From: Plasmopara viticola
Lineage: Eukaryota; Oomycota; Peronosporomycetes; Peronosporales; Peronosporaceae
Length of the DNA: 64,000 nucleotides
NCBI GenBank assembly: GCA_001695595.3
Contig: MBPM02000033.1
Coordinates: 62,001-126,000, forward strand
Direction of reading: 5' to 3'
Shown: piece after piece, positions 1-10,364 of the stretch
How positions within the stretch are numbered: position 1 is the stretch's first letter
How the letters are laid out: each line of letters opens with the position of its first letter
The notes under the pieces: generated by a model
Seen by the model: the letters and a program-made list of their open reading frames with translations, nothing else
Told to the model about the DNA's origin: nothing
Database searches by the model: none
Made by a program: the position numbers and the translations under genes

Positions 1-2885
1 TCATCATTGTTTATTTAGGCAGCTTGCCCCGTCTAAAGGTACACTAGATACCGCTGCTTGAAAAATTGCTGTAACTTTTTTACAGTGCTTCCCACTAGAT
101 TGGAAAGACAGATTTGCGGTGGTCCGAACGACAAAGTAAGCTTGATTAAAATATGCTTTCATTGCGACACTGCGCCCCTTCAAGCGGAAGTGTTTATTGT
201 TTGGACTAAAAACCGCACCAGCGGACGCTAAACAGCGCCCTGTATGAGTACCCGAAAGTTTTCGGTGGAGCGAATCGATCCATTGCTAACGATTCATTCT
301 GAAAATGTAAAATTGCGATGTTGTTGTTACAACTCAGACGGCATTTGGTCGACGATCATACAGCAATAAGTCCTGGCGACAGCCGAAAGCTATGCTTTTC
401 TGAACGAAAAGGTACATAAGCTCAGAAAAGGTTGTGCCAAGTGAAATCTGTCGATCAGAGGTGAGAAGCTTTTGAGGCACCGCAAAATAGAATACTGATT
501 GCATCGCGTGATGAGAGGGACTGGGGGCTATCTCAAAGATCGAACGACGCTTTTAGGCTTGCCAAAGGCTAGCACGTAATGTCTGTTTTTCTAAAAAGTA
601 CTTTGGTATTCGGAGTAGGTTCTAGAAGCGCAGACTCTTTGTGCTAAACCTTTTTTTCGCAGTCGTTCTACTTTAGTGTCTGACTCTGCTGGTCCTCTTG
701 AAGTTCTATCAATCGGTTTTGAAATTGGCCAAGGTAAAGGTTTTGGTTACTTGACGCTTAAAATCATCAACAAGTTACTACCTGAATTTTTTCTCCGGTT
801 CGCTGGTCTGCAAATATCAGGGCATTCTGTTGTGCAACTTGATCAATCGTGTTAGATTTTATTGTAGCGGATTTTTGAGCTGCAAAGTCGAAATTAAGTT
901 AGCTCCAACTCATGCGCGTTACATTGGAGACTTTGAGTGACACGATCGTACTCGACCGCATTGATGTGCGTTAATTTCAAAAGTCACACTATTATTAGAT
1001 CACAACAGCGCTGACTGCAGACGGTAAACAAATACAGCGCTGGTCAGCGACGATTTAAGCTGAAAAAGTCTCTCGCTAAGCTCTTGATAGTATTCCCGAG
1101 CATTTAAGTGCTTCTCTTGGAGCATTTGGAATTTGACGTGGCCATCCTAGGTCAAGTGCAAGAATTCAATTGAACCCGTATCCCCGTCGAGTCGATCTAG
1201 GATATATCTACTGGCGGTGTAGGGGCGATGACCGGCACCTAGATCGATTAGGCTAAACTGAAAAGTTGTGGTCGAAGCGCTTAACTATGCAAATTGACGG
1301 GACTATTGGATGATTTGTAAATTTCTGTAGCTCGAAAAGGTGTTTGACGTTCGTCGATCGTGTCTATATAATGCAGAAGGGGAACGTTGTGAGGCAGTAG
1401 ATTTAATAGATGGGATGTCGTCGAGTTATGACGGCTGACGAGCTCGGTAGACAAATGGCAAATGGGCCGATTCGTCGGTGGATTTTTCGATACTGCTACT
1501 TAGTCAACTGAACACATTTGCTATAATAAAGAAATTAATTCGATCCGCCTCTACTTATCTTCGCTAGATCATAAATTTGTGGACCACGATGGCCACACAA
1601 TTTCTCATAAAGGTTTTTCACTAATCGGCTGTACGAGACAAAGTGTATGATTAGGGCCTTTCAAGCTTTGCAAGTGTCATTCTAAAATAGTAGCCAATAA
1701 AATACACATCCACTCCGTTAGACTAATGCAAAAAATGAATATTGCAAAATTTTCCTAATGATTGCTGGAATATGCAGATTTTCTTGGGTATTATAGCAGC
1801 AACCACATCATTCAAGAGCCCTTTATGATCAGTCTGGTAGCGTTCCCCGCTACCCACCTGTAAATGTCTGGCATAAATTTGTGACCCATGATGAGAGTTT
1901 CATCCTGACCAGCCCTCGCGTTCAATACCACAACTTGCTGTTCGTAACTTATTTGTCGTGGAATTTTTGTCACCGATTTCTGAAGACGCCAACAGACGTA
2001 GTGCAATCAGCTGCTTCATGCCGCATCACATTTGTGATTGACAGCACATATCAAAGCATCATTCCAGCTCTTTGGTAGCTACCAGGATATGGAATTCAAT
2101 TGTGATGCTCATTTAATCATGGCGCACTACGTGCCCTATTTGCCAAAAATGAAGATTCAAGAAATTCAAAGAAAGTAGATCTATGTTATTCCGAGCGCAA
2201 GCAGTATTGACAGTTTTTTACAGAGCGTTTTAAATGCGAGGCTGTATAAAAGTTTTTACATCTACAACGGTCTTTGTCATTATTGCTTTTCACGATGATG
2301 CAGTATAATTACCCGCGACTAGCAAACAAAAATTATCATTTGTGCTACTTTTAAAGCAGAGCAGTATGGTAGCCAATGTTCTAGCTAGGTTGCTTAGCCA
2401 AAAACAATTGTATGAAATGCGTTTTTAATGGCCATAAAACTTTTTAGATTACACCATGGAACAAATAAATAAGATCTGATTGAACATATGAAAACATGCA
2501 CATTACTTTTGTTACCGGTTGTGTACTTCTTTATTTGCAGAATCACTTGTCCATTATTTGTATGTTCACTTCGACAATAAATAACAAAGGTCTTTGCTGG
2601 GCCCAACTGGGCTAAGAAGGGAAAGTTTATCTCACTCAGTAATGGGACGAAAAGTGGCGAAGAAGCTTTGAAAATAATAACGGTCTTGAAGTCACTTCAA
2701 CTTCAACGGTTTTACGTAAATGCTCGGCGCGAAAATCGTCTCAACGAGTCGCTTGTTGTGCTGTACATTGCAGTGGCTTGAAGCTCGTCACTTGCCTTGA
2801 TAAATTGCGTAGGTGAGGTCATTATCGCAGTGGGATCCCAGGAAATTCTGGGAATCCGTGGATTCACTGCCATGATTGGCTTTAA
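1..2885. other. gene-poor stretch, nothing recognised
   Basis: All six frames are broken into short pieces. The two longest (minus 1812-2006, plus 1881-2078) overlap each other antisense and resemble no family I know. No LTR pair, tandem array or RNA gene was seen. The stretch is AT-rich and reads like old intergenic or decayed transposon DNA. Confidence 0.5.
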
Positions 2886-2889
2886 ACTG

Positions 2890-3180
2890 CTTACCTTATA
2901 AACTTTATTTGAGCCTCGAAAACTTGGTCGTCGTTAAATTTCTCCAGCTAAATAAGCTGACGAAAGTACGCTGGTTGCGTTTGAATTGCCGCGAAAGCAT
3001 CTTCATGCACCGTTAGCTTCAAGACAACTTGCTCAACGAATGAGTCGATGGCCTGCTGAATGTTTACCACTGAAACCTGTTCTCCTTTAAGGGTTAATGA
3101 GCATAAATTCTTCAGTGCGCGTGCGTATTTTTCATTCGTCAGGAAGTCGGATGAAGAAGTACATTTGAGAGAGTTATGGT
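2890..3180 (-). pseudogene. decayed coding fragment, unknown family
   Basis: On the minus strand a frame reads through about 95 residues with protein-like composition. It includes segments such as EKYARALKNLCSLT, NIQQAIDSFVEQVV and QPAYFRQLI, interrupted by a TAG at 2948-2950, and then resumes as LEKFNDDQVFEAQ. The amphipathic, helix-like pattern continuing across the stop suggests a former gene or transposon ORF rather than a chance frame. There is no start codon, splice context or recognised domain. Function is unknown. Confidence 0.3.
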
Positions 3181-5061
3181 CATTTCATCCTCGTTTCTAT
3201 TTGCTATTTTGCCTCTAAATCAGCGTTTCAAGCAGTGTTGCATCAAAACATTTCGTGAAGGACATCGTAGTGGGCGAACTATACTGAAAAAGAACATGCG
3301 GATTTTTGGAGCGCGTAAGGATCGAGGCCTTCCAGCTTCATATAGCTCCCCCCTTCACGATCGATCGTTTGCACATTGTGAGTGCTGTGCAAGGTTCCAT
3401 TCAATCTGGGACGGCATCGACACATGCGCTAATCGCCGAGCGAAGCGGCTTGTTTACCAAGGCACAATTACGGCGCGATGCGCACGCAGCCGAGGTGTCA
3501 GCTGTTGCGCACAAATCGAAAGCCACATGGTTTCTAGTCATTGGCTGAACTGCGAAATTCGACGTCTTAGTTTGCTCGGCGATTACATTACGTCATTATT
3601 ATAGGTAATATTGGCATTGAAACTTTCAGACGACCAGACCGATGGAATCTTAACGAAGGCGATTTGACGTGGTTGAACTTGCGTTGGCGATTTTGCGCAA
3701 AGTGCAATTTTCTTTCGGGTTGAAATATTTGACTTGTAACAACTCACTAATAGGCTCCAGAGTTAAAATGGTTAGCTGACACTGCTGAAGTACACAGAGC
3801 GTTTGCGAGATACCGCTTGTCCGTGAAGGTGCGTGGGCGTGAATAAGGTCTGACCTTGCACTTCTTTTCACAGACCAATCCTAAAGCGCACTTAATTTTC
3901 GAAAAGGATTGGATCCACGTAATACGTTCCTTTTCCACTTGTGGTACTTGCAGGGTGTAGCGCTGACGCCACAAGCCGTAGACTGTAGATTGTCTGTTCG
4001 GGCCAGCGCACCGGACGTGCACACAGGCAAGGAATGTACACTTAAGAATCTTGGAAATGAACAAGCTCTCGAACCATACCGCAGTTTGGATTAAAAACGC
4101 ATGCAATCTCAAGCTTGCAAAAACGCCCGGCCGGGATACACGTGCTCGCGCAATTCTTGGCGGCAACTGGTTTAAGTACCACACTGCTGCAAGCGCAGCA
4201 AATTGGCGGTACAGCTGCCAAAGAAAGAAAGTACCAGACTTGTTTCAGATTGGAAGTCGTCAGAAACCAAGTGTGGCGCTGTCTGCCTATCGGACATAGT
4301 AATTGCTCAGTCTACCTTGCCTGACGTTGTTGCCCTTCCGGCTTCCTGACGGGGCTGCGCTGCCAAGCCGGGTAGTAAACGTGGCGACGGCTACGCCGAA
4401 GCAGACTTATTACGGAAGTTATGGCTACCAGTCATTTAGCAGAGTCGGCTAAATAGAGCGACTGTGGTTGAAGTAAGCACTGCCAAAAGGCGAACGCGTA
4501 AATGGCGCAGCCAGTGAAGGGAACAGCACGACAGTATAAGGTGTCTTGGCTGAGTAGAAAAAACAGGTCCGACAGCCACCCACGTCAAATCTAAGTGAAT
4601 TTATACAGGCCCACTAGGGAGAACGGCAATTCCTCGAAACAATTAATAAACCGCGTTAGAGTCTTAATGCACGTACTGTAGAGCAGCAGCTAAAGTCTCG
4701 ACTTATGCTAGCACAGACTGTTAAATTCCGAAGCAAAAAAGTGGGAGAGCGAAGCTTGCGGGGAGCGAAGGCACTTGAGCTGTTGAAGGAAGATTCGAAA
4801 GTGATTCATTTAAAGGAAAAGCTAGCTGATGAGACATGCACTAGCTCTTCCTATCATTTAGTTCGTCTAATCACAATCTTTCCTGATGTCCAATCAGCTT
4901 GCTCGTCAATTTAATGTGCGATCGTATTGTACCAGTTTGGGCTAACCGGTTAATGGGCATTGTACCATAAACCGGTTACTCTCAATACAGACCAATGCCG
5001 GGACGACTACAGATGTGAAAAAAACCGTAGTTGATCTCTTCTACTAGGACAGACTGTCTGT
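3181..5061. other. intergenic region, unclear short frames
   Basis: Several overlapping frames of 60-145 codons exist on both strands, for example plus 3176-3604 and minus 3747-4184. None shows a domain, signal peptide or consistent coding pattern, and they overlap one another in conflicting frames. The part from about 3400 to 4500 is more GC-rich than its surroundings, which may be relic coding sequence. I cannot assign a gene. Confidence 0.4.
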
Positions 5062-5066
5062 GATGG

Positions 5067-5212
5067 TGTTAAGTAAAAGGTAGAAACCGAAGTGAATATA
5101 TTAATTGAGACCAATAAAAGGCTGCCATATGTAATTACTAACTGTGACGTACTCAGAAATAATGAGACGCCATCCGCCTTGTCAGCATGCATTCAGCGGT
5201 ATAATTTTAACA
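5067..5212 (-). repeat. copia 3' LTR
   Basis: This is the left LTR, 146 bases, and the downstream LTR in the sense of the minus-strand element. On the plus strand it begins TGTTAAG and ends TTTTAACA, so it has the short TGTT/AACA inverted ends. It aligns without gaps to 9348-9493. Confidence 0.93.
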
Positions 5213-5227
5213 CTAACCCACTCACCG

Positions 5228-8200
5228 CTAATGCTGTATATTCTTTGTTGCTAACTTGGTCTTGATTCCGAAAGCTTCGCGCAGATATTCCAGCATCTTG
5301 GTTCCAAGTGCCTTCGTCAGCATATCTGCGAGCTGACTCTTCGTGTCGAAACAGTCGATCTTCGACAGTCCTTCTTGCATATTCTCACGAATTAAGTGGT
5401 GCTTGATGTCCACATGCTTCGTCGTAGCATGGTATCCGGCATTATTGGTCAACGCAATAGCCCCTTGGTTGTTTTCCTAAACCTGAGTTCCTTCAACTTG
5501 CCCGTGACCCATGTCTTTTAGCATTGCCCTCGCCCAAAGAATTTATTGCGTGCATAAACTGAGAGCCATATACTCAGCTTCCACTGAGCTCAGCGCAACT
5601 GTCCGCTGATACTTCGACTTGAATACCACTGGTGCGCTCGCAATCATGACCATAACTCTGGAGACCGGACGTCTGTCATCCGTGTCGCTGCCCCAATCTG
5701 CATCCGAGTACGCTTTAAATACAACGCTTCCACTTCCTCGTTAGACGAGACCGATTTGACGCTTAGTCTTCAGATACCGTACTACTCGAATTGCTGCGCT
5801 CCAATGTTGTAGTCCCGGGTTCTTTAGAAAACGTGATAGCTGTGTCACCACGTAAGCAATATTCGGCCGAGTACATTTTGTTATGTACAGCAAGCCTCCA
5901 ATCAAAGAGCGATAGGGCTTTGACCGCATGGTCAACAGTTCCTCTTCCGTTGTTGGTGACTGCTTTGACGACAACTTCAATCCTGATATGCATGAGTTTT
6001 TAATACTCTTGGTATCTTGTTGACCGAATTGTTTGACTACGTCGTCGATGTAGCGAGTCTGTTTGATCACCAATGTTCCAGCTAACCTGTCGTGATCAAT
6101 TTCCATGCCCAAAATCAATTTTACCTTACCCAGCTACCCAGCTCCTTCATCTTGAAAACATTCTCGAGTACTTCCTTTACTTGTTTCAGTTCTTTGCTGG
6201 TTCTTGCTGCGATAATCATGTCATCCACATATAGTCCGACGTAACCAAAACCTCTTTAGTGCTCTTGACATAAACACATTGATCTTCCCCGCAAATCTTG
6301 AAGCCATTCCTGACGAAGACACGATGTTTTGTCTTGTTCCAGGCACTAGCTGCTTGCTTCAGTCCGTAAATAGCCTTGTTTAGTTGACATATGTATCCTC
6401 GAGCATTGTCGACACCAAGCGGAAATTCCATAAAAACGTTGTCCGTCAACACGCTATTGAGAAAAGCCGTGTCGACGTCCAGCTGTTCCATTTGATAGTC
6501 GTATTAAGCACATACTGCGGGGATTATTCGGATCGATTCATGTTGACAACTGGGGAATAAGTCTCGAAAAAGTCGACGCCATACTTCTGCTTGAAACCTC
6601 TCGCGACCAGTCGTGCCTTGTATCGCACAACAGCGCCATTCTGATCACGCTTCTTGGCAAATATTCATCGTGATTTAATTGTGCGTCCAATCTTCCCTCG
6701 TGGCTTTAATGTCCCCATTTAATTCTCTTCGTAAGAGCGAAGTTCAGCATCCAATGCTTTATGCCATTTTGTTGCATCGTCGCTTTCCAATGCTTGAGCA
6801 TACGTAGTCGGCGAGTCCGTATCATCGTTAATACTCACGGCGTGGGTAAGAACGGCTTCCGCAATTAGTTCATCTTCGTCAATCCTAGCACGCTCCGAAG
6901 TCGGTGGGCCCTCACTGCCTTCTGTAGACTCTTTATCATCATAGCCATCTCTAAGCATTAGCACCGGCTCACGTCTTATTCTTGTTCGCTCCACTTCAGG
7001 CCGAAACACCAAATGATCTTCTTGTTGCACTTGGGACGGTCGACGATACTCCGTTAGCCCAAGCCTGTTTCGTACAGGGCTCTAAGAAGGCATTAGCCGC
7101 TGTACATCGGCGCTTGGCGTACGATTCACATCATCCATTTCGATATCCACGACTGTCTTTTCTACAGCTTCCATGGGATCGTCCGGAACTGGCTGTCGAT
7201 CCACTTGATGCTGAACATTGACTTCATCACCATTCTTCATTACTTTAACAATTGGTTCCGGCTTGAGCTCTTGCGTGTCGTAAATGCCGCTCATCTCACG
7301 CTCAACCAACTTTGCAGAGCGGATCACTTTGATCTTGGCATTCTCTAAGTCAAACACGCGATAGCCCTTGACATTCTCTACATAGCCGAGAAACACACAC
7401 TTGAAGCTCTCGGGTTCCAGTTTGGTCCGTTTCACATCATCACTATAAGCGTAGCCTTGCGAACCAAACACGCGCAGGTGATCCATTCGAGGCTTCATTT
7501 AAAAGCTAGCTCGTACGGCGTGATGTCAGGGTGGACCGTATTGCTGGAGCGATCAATAAAATAAACGCTGTGTTTACCGCTTCCGCTCACCATTCCGTCG
7601 AATTGCCCTTGTAGTGTAACATACTGCGGACTTTCTCCATGATAATTCTATTCATACGCTCCGCCACTCCGTTCTGCTGAGGGTTGTATAGAACGGAGCG
7701 CTGGTGTACAATGCCGTTTTCTCGACATATTCCAGCCACTTTCTTGTTTACAAACTCGGTTCCGTTGTCGGATCGCATACACCTTAGTCGTGCACCCCAC
7801 TGGTTATCGTATGACGTCAGGAAATTCTTGAATTTGCCAGCCACTTCACTCTTTGCTCTTGATCAGAAAAAGCGCAACATGTGTGAAAAATCATCCACAA
7901 ACGTAAGAACGTACTTGGCACCACCCTTCGAGGCAGTGCTCAATGGCCCCATAACTTCTGCGTGAACACGCTCCAACACACGTGTCGTTTTTGTCATTGA
8001 ACGAGACGCAAACGCCGTATCCGTGTGCTTGTCCTTCAAACACCCGGCACACAATGTTTCCATATTTTGCTTGATAACTGGGATACCATTTGTTAATCGC
8101 TGTGTTCTAGTCAGCGCATCCTTGCTGGGGTGCCCCATGCGTGCGTGCCAAAGTTCCCACTGATTGTCAGCCCCGGGATATTCAACGAGGCATGCTTCTT

Positions 8201-8726
8201 TTTGCTCGCAGTCAAGGAAATACGACATTCCAACTTTTGTGCCCGACGAAATTGCTTGCTTCTCTTTCCAGATGATGCATGACGAACACAAAAAATCCAC
8301 ACTCGTACCACGCTCTGCCAGCTTGCCAACTAACAGCAACCTTCTGTCGAGTCCGGGAATGTGCAGAACTTCAACCATGCAATTGCTCGTTCCGTCCAAA
8401 CCAGTCCGTTTCACCGTACCGGCTCCTTTGATGAGCAACTTCTCCCCGTCTGCAATCGTAAATTTGATGCTAGCTTCTAGGCTCTTGTAATCAAACAAGT
8501 CCTTCCTGTGTGGGGTCATGTGGGAAGTTGCTCCACTGTCAATCAGCCATCCTGATGGCTTCCCTTCACCAACAGCAAACACCGTGTCGTCGCTGTTAAA
8601 TCTTTTACCAGCCGGGCATTTCCGCTTTATGTGTCCAAACTGGTCACAGTTGAAGCCCGTTATTGCGTGAAGGACCACCCTTTCGTCCATTGTCCCGTCC
8701 ACCTTTGAATCTTCTAGCATTTCCAT
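5228..8726 (-). pseudogene. copia pol polyprotein, frameshifted
   Basis: This is the polyprotein relic, read on the minus strand in several pieces. 8726-7863 carries a zinc knuckle whose first Cys is Gly (GFNCDQFGHIKRKCP), the protease motif WLIDSGATSHMT, the pre-integrase HARMGHPS...CAGC segment and the start of the integrase core. There the usual first catalytic Asp (H-x-D) reads HAEVMGP. 7844-7587 holds the other integrase residues (RSDNGTEF, AERMNR). 7498-7082 is the DUF-like linker (FGSQGYAY, VFLGYVENVKGYRVFD). RT begins at 6491 (QLDVDTAFLN, IYGLKQA), and its YVDD box is intact at about 6240-6205 but lies past a frameshift. 6118-5741 and 5452-5228 are the RNase H region (RYIDDVVKQF, TKHVDIKHHLI, ADMLTKAL). 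At least four frame breaks make it non-functional. Confidence 0.93.
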
Positions 8727-8769
8727 TTACGCGAAACGCTTTCTCCGTAGCTTCTTGCCTCTGCAACTT

Positions 8770-9290
8770 CTCTGATTATTTAAGCAGCTTCTCCTTGACT
8801 TCAATCAACGAAATATCCCTCGCATTTTCCACAATCGACGAATTCAAGTCATACTCCGAAGGTAGACTGCTGAGAAATACCACCAGCTGGCGTAAATTAT
8901 CAATTTGCTCTCTTGTAGTCTGTAGATCCACTACTAGCTCGTCAAAACAGTCCAGATGCTCTGCCATGCTTGTTCCACTTTCCATCTTGAACTCGTGTAG
9001 TTGACGAGTCATCACCAAACGATTGTGAAGAGTCGAGCGATTGTAGAAATCGTGGAGGGATTCCTACGCTCCCATAGCGCGCGCAGCCGACCGAATCTTG
9101 GTCTGGTGCTGGAACGCCTTGAGCGATGATGCCTAGCGTCTGGGCATCATTACCAGGCACGCCTCCGTGACGTCCTTCTCTTCCTTGACGGCCATGATGT
9201 GTCCCAGGAGACTCTTCCGCGCCAGGATCATCCTCATGCTGAGCTCCCAGTGGTAATGGTTACCACTTTCTAGGAGGACTTCGGTGCTCT
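8770..9290 (-). pseudogene. copia gag (UBN2-type), disrupted
   Basis: This is the nucleocapsid-precursor region of the copia element, read on the minus strand. A first part (YHWELSMRMILARKSLLGH, about 9260-9200) is separated by frame changes and stops from the conserved continuation: RSAARAMGA, then ESLHDFYNRSTLHNRLVMTRQ, LHEFKMESGTSMAEHLDCFD and LPSEYDLNSSIVENARD. These are hallmark segments of the UBN2/retrotran_gag family of plant and oomycete copia elements. In-frame stops near 9125 and 9065 mean no complete Gag can be made from this copy. Confidence 0.85.
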
Positions 9291-9347
9291 TGTTCATAGT
9301 GGGCGAGGACGTTGCTTGAGAAGGAAGGCTTGTTGCGGCTGTTAACC

Positions 9348-9493
9348 TGTTGAGTTAAAGGTTAAAGCCGAAGTAAATGTATTAATGTAGACCAATGAAC
9401 GGCTGCCATATGTAATTAATAACTATGACGTACTCGTAAATACTGTGACGCCGTCCGCTTGTTCAACATGCATTCAGCGGTGTAATTCAAACA
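9348..9493 (-). repeat. copia 5' LTR
   Basis: This is the right LTR, 146 bases, and the promoter-bearing LTR for minus-strand transcription. On the plus strand it begins TGTTGAG and ends CAAACA. Long shared blocks with the other copy include GGCTGCCATATGTAATTA and CATGCATTCAGCGGT. The target duplication GATGG follows immediately at 9494-9498. Confidence 0.93.
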
Positions 9494-9498
9494 GATGG

Positions 9499-9904
9499 GT
9501 AATTGTCGGTGGCGGTTGGGCATGGCGGCGACGAAGGCGTGGCGGTCAGCAGTATTCCGTAGGAAGCTAGCAATGGTAGCGGGACTTATTTCTGGTCGCA
9601 TTAGATCAGGAACTTGTGTTTTTTTAACGTATTTATGATCTTTTTGGTAAACTGAATTTGAATCTTTGTCAGGGAGGATGGCATAACCACTCCAAGATCT
9701 TTACGCTAAAGTACACTCTGACTTATTCGACAGCTAATTTCACCATGACCGCGCAAAGTTCTGCACATGTAGCTGCGTCCCCTTAAGGCAATCGCGACCT
9801 TTTGATCGAAAGCTTATTAATTTAAAATGCCGCATCAAAATTCCTGCTTCAATCCTTTCTAAAATATCAATCTCTAAGTTTTTCTGAGAACATTTAAAGT
9901 AAAT
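9499..9904. other. short spacer between copia and SINE
   Basis: A minus-strand frame with an ATG at 9601 (MRPEISPATIASFLR...) runs into the right copia LTR. Joined across the target duplication to the sequence left of 5062, it continues only about a dozen codons to a stop. It may be a scrap of an older coding sequence that the copia element interrupted. The rest is AT-rich with no features. Confidence 0.3.
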
Positions 9905-9918
9905 CAACACACGTCCAA

Positions 9919-10243
9919 GCCTGGAAAAGGTTGGGGTGACGCCCTCCTTCCAAGCGCGGGGGCTGAATGCTCGCGCGCTTCGGGCAGGTGCTCCCGGGCA
10001 TCTGCAGATCTCTAACGAGTCTCACCCTCGACGCGACGGTCTCCAGCACCGGGCGCCACCTGGGCTCTTACCAAGTCAGAGCTAAGCAAAATAATGGAAG
10101 ACCCTCACGACCTCGGTGCTGGCTGCACTGCCCGCCGAACGAGACCCGACGTATGCGGACACCACTTTATGCCGTGGACTAGCCAGACTGAGCCTAGCAC
10201 GTGCATAACTTGGCAACGCGATAACGTAATACAATACAATACA
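9919..10243 (+). mobile_element. SINE-like repeat, copy 1 (full length)
   Basis: About 325 bases, flanked by a perfect 14-base direct repeat CAACACACGTCCAA (9905-9918 and 10244-10257). It starts GCCTGGAAAAGGTTGGGG and ends in a short A/T-rich simple-repeat tail, TAATACAATACAATAC. The same sequence recurs at 14860-15188 and 31343-31661, with a 5'-truncated copy at 30970-31069. Variable-length target duplications, a simple-repeat 3' tail and 5' truncation are signs of target-primed reverse transcription, so this behaves as a SINE mobilised by a LINE. I could not place clear pol III A and B boxes. Antisense peptides that look conserved between copies are by-products of the repeat. Confidence 0.85.
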
Positions 10244-10364
10244 CAACACACGTCCAATTAATGAACTGACTCGATTTTTACGATACCAGAAAGTGTGCAC
10301 CCGTAGTTGAAAAGATTATGGACATATATTGTTAGTGCAATTATTGGCGCGAGGTTTTATAGTA

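Larger units (their letters stand above)
5067..9493 (-). mobile_element. Ty1/copia LTR retrotransposon, inactive
   Basis: This is a complete copia-type element transcribed on the minus strand. It is bounded by two 146-base LTRs (5067-5212 and 9348-9493) and flanked by the perfect 5-base target duplication GATGG (5062-5066 and 9494-9498). The internal order on the minus strand is gag (UBN2 type), CCHC-like knuckle, aspartic protease, integrase, reverse transcriptase and RNase H, which is the copia order. An ungapped comparison by eye gives 25 mismatches between the LTRs, about 83 percent identity. That points to an old insertion, in agreement with the frameshifts and stops in the coding region. 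The sequence next to the 5' LTR (GGTTAACAG on the minus strand) only weakly resembles an initiator-Met primer site. A G-rich stretch (GAGTGGGTTAG, minus strand) beside the 3' LTR is a likely polypurine tract. Confidence 0.95.

Noticed and set aside
3176..3604. 142-codon plus frame at 3176-3604 and an 80-codon frame inside it
   Set aside because: The two frames conflict, neither has a domain or signal peptide, and there is no supporting context in a TE-rich stretch.
10082..10300. Antisense peptide conserved between 10082-10300 and 15025-15207 (VLYYVIALPSYARARL...)
   Set aside because: It is only the reverse translation of the SINE-like repeat. The conservation comes from repeat copies, not from a protein.
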